A stretch of DNA of 64,000 nt from Microbulbifer pacificus (GTDB lineage: Bacteria > Pseudomonadota > Gammaproteobacteria > Pseudomonadales > Cellvibrionaceae): positions 620,001-684,000 of the forward strand of contig NZ_PREV01000027.1 in NCBI RefSeq assembly GCF_002959965.1, read 5' to 3'. Numbering within the stretch: the stretch's first letter is position 1; every line of letters begins with the position of its first letter. Of this stretch, positions 37,879 to 46,614 are shown piece by piece. The position numbers and the translations under genes are program-made. Under the pieces are notes generated by a model. The model did not search any database. It was not told where the DNA came from and saw nothing but the letters and a program-made list of their open reading frames with translations.

Positions 37879-38841
37879 ATGTCTGATCTGGAAAACCGCC
37901 GCGAGCGTCTGGAATTCAACAAGCTGCAGAAGCGCCTGCGCCGCAATGTGGGCAAGGCGATCGCTGACTTCAACATGATTGAAGAGGGCGACAAGGTGAT
38001 GGTGTGCCTGTCCGGCGGCAAGGATTCCTATGCGATGCTGGATATCCTGATGAACCTGCAGAAGACCGCGCCGGTGCACTTTGAGCTGGTGGCGGTGAAT
38101 ATGGATCAGAAGCAGCCGGGCTTCCCGGAGCACATCCTGCCGGAGTATCTGCAATCCATCGGGGTGCCTTATCACATTGTGAACAAGGACACCTACAGCG
38201 TGGTGAAAGAGGTGATTCCGGAAGGCAAGACCACCTGCGGGCTCTGTTCCCGCCTGCGTCGCGGTACTCTGTACGGGTTTGCCGAGGAGATCGGTGCGAC
38301 CAAGGTGGCGCTGGGGCACCACAAGGACGATATTGTCGAGACGCTGTTCCTGAACATGTTTTACGGCGGCCGCCTGAAGGCGATGCCGCCCAAGCTGCGC
38401 GCGGATGACGGGCGCAACATCGTGATTCGCCCGCTGGCTTACTGTCGTGAGACGGACCTGATTGCGTTCGCGGATCATAAACAGTTCCCGATCATTCCAT
38501 GCAACCTGTGCGGCAGCCAGGAGAATCTGCAGCGACAGGCGATCAAGGGGATGCTGAATGAATGGGACCGCAAATTCCCCGGCCGTAGCGACAATATATT
38601 TGCCGCATTGACACGGGTGTCGCCGTCACAGCTGGCGGACCGGGATCTGTACGATTTCGAGAGTCTGGAGCTGGATCGTACTAAACCCGCGCCTGCGGCG
38701 GACGCGCGTTCGATCGAGCAGTATGTGGATTCCTGGATTCCGGAAGATGCTCGCGATGAGGATGTGGCAGATGGGATGGCGAATGCAGTGAATTCGGCTG
38801 AGACTTCCCGACCTCTGTATATTGAGGCCCGCAATCTGTAA
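37879..38841 (+). CDS. ttcA: tRNA 2-thiocytidine(32) synthetase
   Basis: A 320-residue PP-loop ATPase that thiolates C32 of certain tRNAs. The ATP-pyrophosphatase loop [11 protein letters not shown] is near residue 45. Two CxxC pairs ([11 protein letters not shown] near 125 and [14 protein letters not shown] near 212) hold the 4Fe-4S cluster. [18 protein letters not shown] is the family's central block. The C-terminal tail past about residue 265 is acidic and variable; its last 160 bases overlap the 3' end of the convergent lysozyme-like gene. Length is slightly longer than E. coli TtcA. Confidence 0.96.
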   Translation: MSDLENRRERLEFNKLQKRLRRNVGKAIADFNMIEEGDKVMVCLSGGKDSYAMLDILMNLQKTAPVHFELVAVNMDQKQPGFPEHILPEYLQSIGVPYHIVNKDTYSVVKEVIPEGKTTCGLCSRLRRGTLYGFAEEIGATKVALGHHKDDIVETLFLNMFYGGRLKAMPPKLRADDGRNIVIRPLAYCRETDLIAFADHKQFPIIPCNLCGSQENLQRQAIKGMLNEWDRKFPGRSDNIFAALTRVSPSQLADRDLYDFESLELDRTKPAPAADARSIEQYVDSWIPEDARDEDVADGMANAVNSAETSRPLYIEARNL

Positions 38842-39406
38842 GTTCGTCGTCTTCCACGAGCAACGTGTCGGTTTTCGTTACAGCCGCGGTTTCTACCGCG
38901 GCTGTTTCGTTTTCGGCATCGGGATTTTCTGTGGGTTTAATCAGTTTGCAGTAACTGTCGACAAAGTCCCGCAGGCTGGCGCTGGGACCGTGGTGAAAGT
39001 ATTTTTTCCAAAGCTTTGCCATGCGCGGCAGATCGCCGCTCTCTACGTTTTCCACTCCGGCGGCGCGATATATCAGCCAGGCGATGGCGGTGGCATAACG
39101 CAGGTTGGTGGCGAGTTCGGCGTGGGGGTGTTGCAGGAAATCCCGCTGGCTCGCGAGTCCGCGTACCTTGGAGGCGAGCGCTGGAAAATTGATGAGATAT
39201 TTATCCCACACCTGACGGTGGGTACTGGGTAGGATCTGGAATATTCCCATGCCGTGGCGCGAGCCCTGTTTGAGGTGAAATCCGAGTTCGGACTCCTGTG
39301 CCGCAGTGCCGAGCAGCAGGGCTTCCATCCCCGGAGACCAGGCGCGCAATTGCTTGAGTGTGGGACGAACCACGAGCAGGCGCAGTTCGTCTAGACAAAT
39401 ACCCAT
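38681..39406 (-). CDS. Lysozyme-like / lytic transglycosylase-like protein
   Basis: A 241-residue protein. Residues 30-65 resemble the SLT/lysozyme fold core: catalytic-type Glu in [11 protein letters not shown] followed by [12 protein letters not shown]. This is a pattern seen in transglycosylase-like proteins of phage and bacterial origin. No signal peptide is evident, which is unusual for a cell wall enzyme. The last 90 residues are low complexity (Asn, Thr, Ala, then Pro/His/Ser-rich) and the final 53 codons lie antisense within ttcA. The C-terminal extension may therefore be the result of a lost stop codon. The start is ATG 39406 with a poor ribosome binding site. Divergent from putP. 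Confidence 0.7.
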   Translation of the reverse strand: MGICLDELRLLVVRPTLKQLRAWSPGMEALLLGTAAQESELGFHLKQGSRHGMGIFQILPSTHRQVWDKYLINFPALASKVRGLASQRDFLQHPHAELATNLRYATAIAWLIYRAAGVENVESGDLPRMAKLWKKYFHHGPSASLRDFVDSYCKLIKPTENPDAENETAAVETAAVTKTDTLLVEDDELTDCGPQYTEVGKSQPNSLHSPSHLPHPHREHLPESRNPHTARSNARPPQARV

Positions 39407-39627
39407 AATGCTTTGTGATTCCCTTACAGCTCAGTCTGAAAACGCCATCCTTGGCGGCTTTCAAGCGCTGGACTTGTTTCGTCTCTATCACCCTTGGTTT
39501 AGTTTGCCGATTGAGTAAACGCCAGCGAATGGGTAGATTTACGCGCATTAAAGACCAATAAAGACGGATTCAGCCTATTCTTTCGCCAAAGAAAGCGGAA
39601 TCTGCCAATTCTGACGGGGAACCCCAC

Positions 39628-41097
39628 ATGTCTGGACAATGGCTTGTCGCGCTGACATTCATCGCCTACCTGGCGCTGATTCTGGCGATCGGTGTCTACG
39701 CGTATCTGCGAACCAAAGACGCGAGTGATTATTTTCTTGGCGGCCGCTCACTGCCACCCGCAGTTGCCGCGCTCAGTGCCGGCGCCTCGGATATGAGCGG
39801 CTGGCTGTTGCTCGGGCTCCCGGGGGCGGCCTACGCCAGCGGTCTTTCGTCCGGGTGGATTGCGATCGGTCTGTTCAGCGGCATAGTACTCAGCTGGACG
39901 ACGATGGCCCGGCGGTTGCGAATTTACAGTTATGCGCTCGACGACTCGCTCACGGTTCCGGCGTATCTGCACCGTCGCTTTAACATGGGCCATCCCTACC
40001 TGCGCACCATCTGTGCCTTCTTCGTACTGTTGTTTTTTCTGTTTTATGTGGCCTCGGGTCTGATTGCCGGTGGCAAATTGTTCGAGACCGTATTCGGCTG
40101 GGATTATCAGTGGGCGGTAGTGATTGGAGCCATTGCTGTCATTTCCTACACCCTGTTCGGCGGTTTTCTCGCGGTGTCGTGGACGGATGTGTTTCAGGGG
40201 CTGCTGATGAGCCTGGCGCTGGTCATTGTGCCGGTGATGGTGATTTCCGATGAAGGTGGTTGGGGGTCTGCCTGGGCATCCATGCAGGAGCAGCATCCGG
40301 AGTTGATGCACTGGATGAGTGATAACACCGGCAAGTCTCTCGGTATAGCCGCCATTCTGAGTTCACTCGCATGGGGGCTGGGCTATTTCGGACAACCACA
40401 TATCCTCGCCCGATTCAAAGCGCTGCGTCATCCGGACGATATGCCGGCGGCGGCCACCGTGGCAGCGATCTGGTCTCTGGCGGGTTTCCTCGGGGCCATG
40501 TGTGTGGGTCTGTTTGGACATCTGGAGCTCACCCAGACACTGCCGGACGGTGAACGCATTTTCATGGCACTGGTGGAAACGCTTTTCCATCCACTGGCGG
40601 CGGGCATTCTGCTGGCGGCAATACTTTCCGCCATCATGAGTACTGCGGATTCCCAGTTGCTGGTGTCGTCGGCTGCGCTTGCGGAAGACATGTACCATGT
40701 CTGGTTTGGCAAACAGGCGACGTCGGAGAGTATCGTCAGGGTCGGCCGCTGGGCGGTGGTCGCGCTATCCCTGGTTGCCGTAGGGGTGGCGATGGACCCG
40801 GATTCCAAAGTGCTGGACGTGGTGGCTTACGCGTGGGCAGGTCTCGGTGCCGCCTTTGGTCCCGCCATCCTGATCAGCCTGTACTGGTCGCGCATGACGG
40901 GCGCCGGCGCCATTGCCGGGGTTCTTGTGGGCGGTATAACCGTAGTGATCTGGAAACAGCTCTCTGGTGGAATCTTCGATATATACGAGCTTCTACCGGG
41001 GTTCGTGCTGTCCGCAGCTGCTATTGTTTTAGTAAGTGCCGTGACGCATTGCCCCGAAGGAATATCCACGCGCCACCGTCAGTTAATGGGGCAGTAG
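39628..41097 (+). CDS. putP: Sodium/proline symporter
   Basis: A 489-residue SSS-family (SLC5) transporter with about 13 membrane helices. The PutP-specific blocks are present: DYFLGGRSLPP, ALSAGASDMSGWLLLGLPGA in the Na+-binding TM2 region, DSLTVPAYLHRRF, FGQPHILARFKA, and the AAILSAIMSTADSQLLVSSAALAEDMY signature (in segments). Takes up proline with Na+, for nutrition or osmoprotection in a marine organism. ATG 39628 follows GACGGGGAACC. No putA is in the window. Divergent from the lysozyme-like gene. Confidence 0.95.
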   Translation: MSGQWLVALTFIAYLALILAIGVYAYLRTKDASDYFLGGRSLPPAVAALSAGASDMSGWLLLGLPGAAYASGLSSGWIAIGLFSGIVLSWTTMARRLRIYSYALDDSLTVPAYLHRRFNMGHPYLRTICAFFVLLFFLFYVASGLIAGGKLFETVFGWDYQWAVVIGAIAVISYTLFGGFLAVSWTDVFQGLLMSLALVIVPVMVISDEGGWGSAWASMQEQHPELMHWMSDNTGKSLGIAAILSSLAWGLGYFGQPHILARFKALRHPDDMPAAATVAAIWSLAGFLGAMCVGLFGHLELTQTLPDGERIFMALVETLFHPLAAGILLAAILSAIMSTADSQLLVSSAALAEDMYHVWFGKQATSESIVRVGRWAVVALSLVAVGVAMDPDSKVLDVVAYAWAGLGAAFGPAILISLYWSRMTGAGAIAGVLVGGITVVIWKQLSGGIFDIYELLPGFVLSAAAIVLVSAVTHCPEGISTRHRQLMGQ

Positions 41098-41168
41098 CAG
41101 CAGTCTGATTGCGGTACTGGCGCAGCGATGCGCGATTGACGGTTGGCGCCGCGGTTGGAGTAGTTGGA

Positions 41169-41681
41169 GTGATCGAAGTACACCTCGGTGATATCACTCG
41201 GTTGCATGTGGATGTAATCGTCAATGCAGCCAACCAGAGGCTCCTCGGTGGTGGTGGCGTGGACGGCGCCATTCATCGCGCCGCCGGTCCGGAACTGCTG
41301 GAGGCCTGTCGCCAGATCGGCGGGTGTCCGGTGGGGGATGTGCGCGTGACACCGGGGTTCCGTCTGCCGGTCAAACGCATATACCACACCGTTGGCCCTG
41401 TGTGGCGGGGCGGCAATCTGGGGGAGCCCGAATTGCTGGCCAGCTGTTACCGCCAGTGCCTGAATCTCGCCCGTCGTGAAAATGTTCACTCTATTGCGTT
41501 CCCCGCCATCAGTTGCGGGGTTTACGATTACCCACCAGAACTGGCCGTCGAAATTGCCGTGGAACAGGCGCAGCACCACCTGGATCGCGACGGTGGGCCA
41601 CGGCACATCGTTTTCTGCTGTTTTGATGACGATATGGCGGAGCGGTACCGGATGCAGCTGGATGCCTGCGTGCGCCGGTAA
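41169..41681 (+). CDS. Macrodomain protein, O-acetyl-ADP-ribose deacetylase type
   Basis: A 171-residue macrodomain. It opens [21 protein letters not shown], followed by [16 protein letters not shown], the ADP-ribose-binding loop, [20 protein letters not shown], and [12 protein letters not shown] for the second binding loop. The arrangement matches the MacroD/YmdB subgroup that hydrolyses O-acetyl-ADP-ribose and mono-ADP-ribosylated proteins. The start was placed at GTG 41169, which opens the domain exactly; GGAG lies about eight bases upstream. The open frame to 41109 adds no domain sequence. It follows putP by 71 nt. Confidence 0.92.
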   Translation: MIEVHLGDITRLHVDVIVNAANQRLLGGGGVDGAIHRAAGPELLEACRQIGGCPVGDVRVTPGFRLPVKRIYHTVGPVWRGGNLGEPELLASCYRQCLNLARRENVHSIAFPAISCGVYDYPPELAVEIAVEQAQHHLDRDGGPRHIVFCCFDDDMAERYRMQLDACVRR

Positions 41682-41722
41682 CGTTGTTAGCGACGCGATA
41701 CCATCCTTTTGTACTGTGCGTA

Positions 41723-41752
41723 GGCACCGGGCTCCGGAGGGCGCCCGGTGCC
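41723..41752. other. Strong hairpin after macrodomain gene
   Basis: A 10-bp perfect stem, GGCACCGGGC (41723-41732) with GCCCGGTGCC (41743-41752), loop 10 nt. No T run follows, so it is not a classic intrinsic terminator. It shares the CACCGGG core with hairpins at 5592 and 32353 and with the cruciform element at 33694. Confidence 0.6.
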
Positions 41753-41848
41753 TTGCCGGTTGGAAGTTTGTGACCATTTGGTCTTGTCGGGTTTTCGAGT
41801 ACCATCCACCCGAAGCCAAACCCAATAACAATTAAGGCGAGGGAAACC

Positions 41849-42313
41849 ATGCGCACGGCACAACAGTGGTTCAGCGAATACGGCGAGAGCCATCAGAACC
41901 CCATCAACAAGACCATCCACTGGGTGGCTGTCCCCCTCATCTACCTGACGGTAGTCGGACTTTTCTGGTCTATACCCCAGCCTCACTGGATGGCGCAGCT
42001 GTCGTGGCTCAACTGGGCGGTAGTGGCACTGGTGCCGACGATCCTGTTTTACCTGGCAATGTCCGTGCCGCTGGCTCTGGGAATGGCCACTCTTTCCGGG
42101 CTGTGTCTGTGGGCCTGCAGCGCCCTGCAGGCGGCGGGGCAGAGCGTGTGGTGGTGGTCTGTGGGGATCTTCGTTGTAATGTGGATATTCCAGTTTGTAG
42201 GGCACCACATTGAAGGTAAAAAACCTTCCTTCTTCAAGGATCTGCAGTTTTTGCTGATCGGACCGGCCTGGGTGATCGGCTTCCTGTATCGCAAGCTGGG
42301 CATTCCCTACTGA
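41849..42313 (+). CDS. Mpo1-like (DUF962) membrane protein
   Basis: A 154-residue protein with four hydrophobic helices. The N-terminal WFSEYGESHQNPINKTIHWVAVPLI and the C-terminal VGHHIEGKKPSFFKDLQFLLIGPAWVIGF match the DUF962/Mpo1 family. The conserved His residues (SHQNP, HWV, GHHIEG) are the proposed Fe2+ ligands; yeast Mpo1 is a dioxygenase that shortens 2-hydroxy fatty acids. A similar alpha-oxidation role is possible here. ATG 41849 is preceded by GGCGAGGGAAACC. Monocistronic between the macrodomain gene and convergent lrp. Confidence 0.9.
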   Translation: MRTAQQWFSEYGESHQNPINKTIHWVAVPLIYLTVVGLFWSIPQPHWMAQLSWLNWAVVALVPTILFYLAMSVPLALGMATLSGLCLWACSALQAAGQSVWWWSVGIFVVMWIFQFVGHHIEGKKPSFFKDLQFLLIGPAWVIGFLYRKLGIPY

Positions 42314-42371
42314 CTCTTTGAGCGAAGGGCCTCTTGTGGGCTCTTCGCCATATCCCGTCCTCGATTATTGG

Positions 42372-42857
42372 TTACCGGTTGTAGTGCACCGGCACTTCCA
42401 GAGTTTCTTTTACCTGCTCCATCACCACATAGCTGGTGCACTCCTGCACCTCCGGCAGGGTGAGCAGGGTTTCCCCGTAGAACTTGCGGTAGGCGCTCAT
42501 GTCCGCCACCCGGGCTTTGATCAGATAGTCGAAATTTCCAGAGACCAGATAGCACTCCTGGACTTCCGGTAGCGCGGATACTGCGTTGCGGAAGGCCTCA
42601 AAGGCATCCTGGGCGGAGCGGTTCAGGCTGATCTGTACAAACACGACCAGCGCGGCGTCGAGAAACTCCGGGTTGATCAGTGCGGTATAGCCCTGGATCA
42701 CGCCATCGGACTCCATTCTCTTGACCCGCTCCACACAGGGGGTGGGGGTAAGCCCGACCTGGCGGGCCAGCTCGGCGTAACTGGTGCGCCCGTTTTTCTG
42801 CAGGACGCGCAGGATATTGCGATCAATGGTGCTGAGCTCGTTAGCGCGCCGTTTCAT
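42372..42857 (-). CDS. lrp: Lrp/AsnC-family transcriptional regulator
   Basis: A 161-residue regulator with an N-terminal helix-turn-helix (LSTIDRNILRVLQKNGRTSYAELARQVGLTPTPCVERVKR in segments) and a C-terminal RAM/AsnC effector domain (VQECYLVSGNFDYLIKARV). The sequence is of the Lrp subgroup, binding amino acids such as leucine or alanine. It is divergent from alanine dehydrogenase, which is a common Lrp target, and palindromes lie in the shared region. The gene may equally be a local ald regulator instead of the global Lrp. Confidence 0.9.
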   Translation of the reverse strand: MKRRANELSTIDRNILRVLQKNGRTSYAELARQVGLTPTPCVERVKRMESDGVIQGYTALINPEFLDAALVVFVQISLNRSAQDAFEAFRNAVSALPEVQECYLVSGNFDYLIKARVADMSAYRKFYGETLLTLPEVQECTSYVVMEQVKETLEVPVHYNR

Positions 42858-42939
42858 TTTCTCTCCAATTCACTGGTTGACATGTCCCGATTCGCAAAGC
42901 GGGTTCTCCTTGGCGAAAAAACGCACTTTGCGGCATTTT

Positions 42940-42958
42940 ACCAGTGGAATCAACTGGT
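42940..42958. promoter_or_regulatory. Candidate operator between lrp and ald
   Basis: Perfect inverted repeat ACCAGT-N7-ACTGGT. A second ACTGGT occurs at 42876-42881, and a looser TTTCA/TGAAA pair lies just downstream (near 42958-42980). These are in the 237-bp divergent region, in the right place for an Lrp-type regulator. A TATACT at 43000-43005 may be the ald -10 element. Confidence 0.5.
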
Positions 42959-43094
42959 TTCATTCAAAAGTGTACTGAAATCCACTTCTTTCTGGCGCTT
43001 ATACTGCGTAAATCGAACAAAGAAGGGGCGCACGAGATTGCGCTCACGTTGATTCAGCAGAGTTGAGCTAAACAGAGTATCGAGGAGAAACGTT

Positions 43095-44240
43095 ATGTTG
43101 ATCGGTGTCCCGAAAGAGATCAAAAACCACGAATACCGTATTGGTCTGACCCCGGCCAGCGTCCGTGAACTGGTAGGCCATGGTCATGAGGTGATCGTGC
43201 AGAAAGACGGCGGTTCTGCCATTGGCTTTACCGACGAAATGTACGAGCAGGCAGGTGCGAAGATTATCGACACCCCGGAAGAAATCTTTGCTTCCGCCGA
43301 TATGATTGTGAAGGTGAAAGAGCCCCAGCCCCACGAGTGCGAAATGCTGCGCCCGGGCCAGCTGCTGTATACCTACCTGCACCTGGCCCCCGATCCCAAG
43401 CAGACCGAGCTGCTGGTGAAATCTGGGGCGACCTGTATCGCTTATGAAACCGTAACCGACCGTTTTGGTGGACTGCCGCTGCTGGCGCCTATGTCTGAAG
43501 TGGCCGGCCGTATGTCGGTACAGTGCGGCGCCCACCATCTGGAAAAAGCCCAGGGTGGTCTCGGTGTACTGCTGGGCGGTGTGCCCGGTGTTGCACCGGC
43601 AAAAGTACTGATCATCGGCGGCGGTGTGGTGGGTACCAACGCGGCCAAAATGGCGCTGGGTATGGGTGCGGATGTCACCATTCTGGATCGCTCGCTGCCG
43701 CGCCTGCGTCAGCTGGATGATATTTTCGGTGGTGCGGTGCGCACTGAATACTCCACCAATGACGCGATCGAACAGCATGCACTGGAAGCGGATCTGGTGA
43801 TCGGTGCGGTACTGATCCCCGGTGCGGCGGCGCCAAAACTGCTGACCCGCGATCACATCAGCCGCATGAAGAAAGGCGCGGTAGTGGTAGACGTGGCTAT
43901 CGACCAGGGCGGTTGCTTCGAAACCTCTAAAGCCACTACGCACCAGGAGCCTACTTACGTGGTAGACGGAGTGGTGCACTACTGTGTGGCCAATATGCCC
44001 GGCGGTGTTGCGCGCACCTCCACCATGGCGCTGAACAACGCCACCCTGCCGTTTGCGGTAGCGCTGGCCAATAAAGGTGCCAAGCAGGCGCTGCTGGACG
44101 ATGCGAACCTGCTGGAAGGCCTGAACGTGCACGCCGGTATGGTGACTTACAAAGCCGTAGCCGATGTGCTGGGTTATGAATTCGTAGACCCGAAACTGGC
44201 ACTGCAGAAATCTGCGGTGGCCTCTGACCAAGCTGCCTGA
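43095..44240 (+). CDS. ald: Alanine dehydrogenase
   Basis: A 381-residue NAD-dependent enzyme that interconverts L-alanine with pyruvate and ammonia. N-terminal MLIGVPKEIKNHEYRIGLTP, catalytic Lys in VKVKEPQPHE, catalytic His in YTYLHLAPD, the nucleotide-binding GGGVVGTNAAKMALGMGADV, the DVAIDQGGCFETS block and the C-terminal VHAGMVTYKAVADVLG. Length is typical (about 370). The start ATG 43095 has GAGGAGAAACG upstream. Divergent from an Lrp-family gene, pointing to alanine-responsive control. Confidence 0.97.
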   Translation: MLIGVPKEIKNHEYRIGLTPASVRELVGHGHEVIVQKDGGSAIGFTDEMYEQAGAKIIDTPEEIFASADMIVKVKEPQPHECEMLRPGQLLYTYLHLAPDPKQTELLVKSGATCIAYETVTDRFGGLPLLAPMSEVAGRMSVQCGAHHLEKAQGGLGVLLGGVPGVAPAKVLIIGGGVVGTNAAKMALGMGADVTILDRSLPRLRQLDDIFGGAVRTEYSTNDAIEQHALEADLVIGAVLIPGAAAPKLLTRDHISRMKKGAVVVDVAIDQGGCFETSKATTHQEPTYVVDGVVHYCVANMPGGVARTSTMALNNATLPFAVALANKGAKQALLDDANLLEGLNVHAGMVTYKAVADVLGYEFVDPKLALQKSAVASDQAA

Positions 44241-44352
44241 TCGCGAAAGATATCGCACAGGTAACCCTTACGGGTAACTACACAAGGTTCTCTTCTGGGG
44301 CGTCCCCACGCCCCGCTCTGTGAGACCCGGCAGTGTCATCACTGCCTTTGCA

Positions 44353-44378
44353 GCCGCGCTTTCCTGCGCGGCTTTTTT
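44353..44378 (+). terminator. Rho-independent terminator after ald
   Basis: GCCGCGC (44353-44359) pairs with GCGCGGC (44366-44372) across a 6-nt loop, followed by six T. It lies between ald and convergent rsmE, which ends at 44400. Confidence 0.88.
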
Positions 44379-44399
44379 CTTTCTGTTGTTCGGGACACG

Positions 44400-45140
44400 T
44401 CAGCGACCGGGAAACAGTCGGCTCAACAATACCGGCAGCGCGGTTTCCACCCTCAATATCCTCGGGCCCAGGTGGACCGACTGGAATCCCGCTTCCTGCA
44501 GTTTTTCCACTTCATAGGGTATGAATCCACCTTCCGGGCCCACCGCGAGCGTGGTCTGCTGATCAATATCCACCGGGCATGGCGTGTCGGTACCCGGGTG
44601 GGCGACCAGTTTGAGAGAGTCCGCGGCGATTGCCGGCAGCTCATCTTCCACAAAGGGTTTGAAGCGTTTGCGCAGTTCCAGTTGTGGCATGGCGGTATCG
44701 ACGGCCTGCTCCAACCCCAGCAGGCACTGTTCGCGCAGTTGTTCCACTGCGAGCCATGGACTCTGCCAGTAAGATTTTTCGACCCGATAGCTGTTGATCA
44801 GATAGAGCTTTTTGACCCCGAGGGCGGTGGCGTGCTGGATGGTGCGCTTCAGCATTTTCGGGCGCGGCAGCGCCAGAATCAGGGTCAGGGGGAGCGGGGG
44901 AGGAGGCGCGCGATGCAGTGATACATCAAGGGTGATTCCGCTTTCATCGCGCTGCAGTACCACGCCTTCACCGATCTCGCCGTCGAGCATTCCAACCTTC
45001 AGAACATCGCCGACGTCTGCGCGATGGACTTCGAGAATATGCTGCAGGCGCCGGCCCCGAACCTGCGCGAGCCGTGCGGCTCGCGGCGATGCAGAATCAG
45101 CGGATTGGAAATCCCCAGGCTCCAGAAGGATGAGATTCAT
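44400..45140 (-). CDS. rsmE: 16S rRNA m3U1498 methyltransferase
   Basis: A 246-residue SPOUT methyltransferase. It has an N-terminal PUA-like part (RRLQHILEVHRADVGDVLKVG), the ALPRPKMLKRTIQHATALGV block, EKSYWQSPW, and the C-terminal knot with AVGPEGGFIPYEVEKLQEAGF and LGPRILRVETALPVLLSR. Start ATG 45140 (MNLILLEP) matches the family; the longer frame to 45422 overlaps the upstream QueD-like gene out of frame. Five bases separate it from that gene, so the two are probably co-transcribed. Confidence 0.95.
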   Translation of the reverse strand: MNLILLEPGDFQSADSASPRAARLAQVRGRRLQHILEVHRADVGDVLKVGMLDGEIGEGVVLQRDESGITLDVSLHRAPPPPLPLTLILALPRPKMLKRTIQHATALGVKKLYLINSYRVEKSYWQSPWLAVEQLREQCLLGLEQAVDTAMPQLELRKRFKPFVEDELPAIAADSLKLVAHPGTDTPCPVDIDQQTTLAVGPEGGFIPYEVEKLQEAGFQSVHLGPRILRVETALPVLLSRLFPGR

Positions 45141-45145
45141 GAGGA

Positions 45146-45988
45146 TCAGCGTCGGGCGCTGGCAACGGCACCTTTGCCGATGCCCTCGTACGCGCGCACT
45201 CGCACCTCCCGTCCGGGGTGGGCGGTGGCGAGTTCGTCGGCAATATACTGGGCCAGTTGTTCTACCGTGGTGTCGCACTCCAGCAGCGCGCAACAGCGGG
45301 CGGGAATGCGCAGGGTAAAATCTCCCTGACGCGCGCGGTAGGCAAAGTAAAGGGTATCGCCATCCTGACTTGCCAGGTCCTCGCGGGTGCCGAGATAAAT
45401 ATCTTTCCAGCGCTCCGCCCACTGCGCCTCAAGAGTGCTGCTGCGCGTGCCGTCCAGGTCAATACGGATACGGGAGCGGTGTCCATGGGCGATCCGCTGG
45501 CAATTACCGTCGTGTTTTTTCAGACCGTGACTGTAGTGGTAATAGGGTGTGTCGATGGATTCACTGATGAAGTCAAGGCTGAGTTGGTCAACGCTGGTAG
45601 GGAAGGTGCCATCCAGCTGCTGCACGCTCCAGGCCGCGGTGGATTCCGGAGTGATACTCTCGGCGCTGACCAGGGCAAACGCCTGTGCCGGCCCGCTCAC
45701 ACTGATGGTTTCGCCACTTTCCAGCGTCCAGTGCAGCTCTACGTTTTGCCCCACTTCGATAAGCTCCAGATTGGGGGCTTTTGTTGGCACCAGCAAACGG
45801 TGGTCCAGTTCACTGTCGAGCCAGCTGCGCAGGGTTTTTTTGACGATGCCGAAATCACACACCATGCCCTGGTGGTCCAGTGCGCCGTCGAGGGCGGCGT
45901 TGGCGAGCCAGGTTTCGCCCACGATACCGCGGGTGCGGTGGAGGTAGCTGAAGTCCACGTTGGTAAGGCTGTCGACAAACAGGTGCAT
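45146..45988 (-). CDS. Bimodular 6-carboxytetrahydropterin synthase-like protein
   Basis: A 280-residue protein of the PTPS/QueD superfamily with two T-fold halves. The N-half has DHQGMVCDFGIVKKTLRSWLDSELDHRLLVP but lacks the HGH zinc ligands. The C-half has CQRIAHGHRSRIRIDLDG with the HGH motif. Canonical QueD is about 120 residues with one such unit, so this is a duplicated or extended form known in some gammaproteobacteria. Its reaction on dihydroneopterin triphosphate is not established from sequence. Start ATG 45988 gives the LFVDSLTNVDF opening; ATG 46012 is an alternative. Upstream of rsmE. Confidence 0.8.
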   Translation of the reverse strand: MHLFVDSLTNVDFSYLHRTRGIVGETWLANAALDGALDHQGMVCDFGIVKKTLRSWLDSELDHRLLVPTKAPNLELIEVGQNVELHWTLESGETISVSGPAQAFALVSAESITPESTAAWSVQQLDGTFPTSVDQLSLDFISESIDTPYYHYSHGLKKHDGNCQRIAHGHRSRIRIDLDGTRSSTLEAQWAERWKDIYLGTREDLASQDGDTLYFAYRARQGDFTLRIPARCCALLECDTTVEQLAQYIADELATAHPGREVRVRAYEGIGKGAVASARR

Positions 45989-46115
45989 ATTGATTCCGGA
46001 TAACAGTGACATCTATGCCCGGTTCTGGGCGGGGCACAGTATAGCCATTTGAGGGCTTTAGTTGACCGTGGCCGCGGGGTTTTTGCACGGGGAAATCGTG
46101 AAACCGGAATTGGGG

Positions 46116-46145
46116 CTGGCACCTGGCGCCTGGAGTCTCTATAAT
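46116..46145 (+). promoter_or_regulatory. Promoter of the SRP RNA gene
   Basis: CTGGCA (46116-46121), an 18-bp spacer, and a perfect -10 TATAAT (46140-46145). Transcription would begin near 46152, leaving a leader of about 44 nt before the mature RNA. GC-rich discriminator CGCGCCC follows the -10, as in stringently controlled stable RNA promoters. Confidence 0.75.
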
Positions 46146-46195
46146 CGCGCCCTCTTCGAGCATGGCAGCCGCAGTCTGGGTGCTCGTAGCGTGAT

Positions 46196-46306
<111 letters not shown>

Positions 46307-46614
46307 CCAACTCCTCCCTTCGCCTTCGCGCTTTCTATTTATCCGTGTACGTCCTCTCGCTGGCTGGCTCTGATGCGTTCAGTTTCTGTTCGCCGTTTCG
46401 TCGCCGTGGATGCTGTTCGGTTTACCTTTGCAATACAATTCTCCAAATCCCCGGGCATAAGGGGAATTTTGTGCCGATGTGCATTGGTGCAGCGCGGTAT
46501 CGTCTCGCCGGAGTTGGCGCCTGTGCTATAAACGGCGACAGCAATTCAATTTTTTTCTCCCCGTTCCCGGGGCTCGCTCAGCAGATAATTCGAAAAATTG
46601 ACCAGAGGATGCCG
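46307..46614 (+). other. Intergenic region between SRP RNA and M2 peptidase
   Basis: No gene is supported in these 308 bases, although the peptidase frame is open through it. There is a CCCC-GGGCATAA-GGGG hairpin near 46455-46470. The M2 peptidase promoter presumably lies here (a TATAAA occurs at 46527-46532), but I find no matching -35. No clear T-run terminator follows the SRP RNA. Confidence 0.4.

Noticed and set aside
43068..44258. 396-codon minus-strand open frame opposite ald
   Set aside because: Antisense to a full-length alanine dehydrogenase; composition (His/Gln/Arg-rich) is typical of shadow frames.
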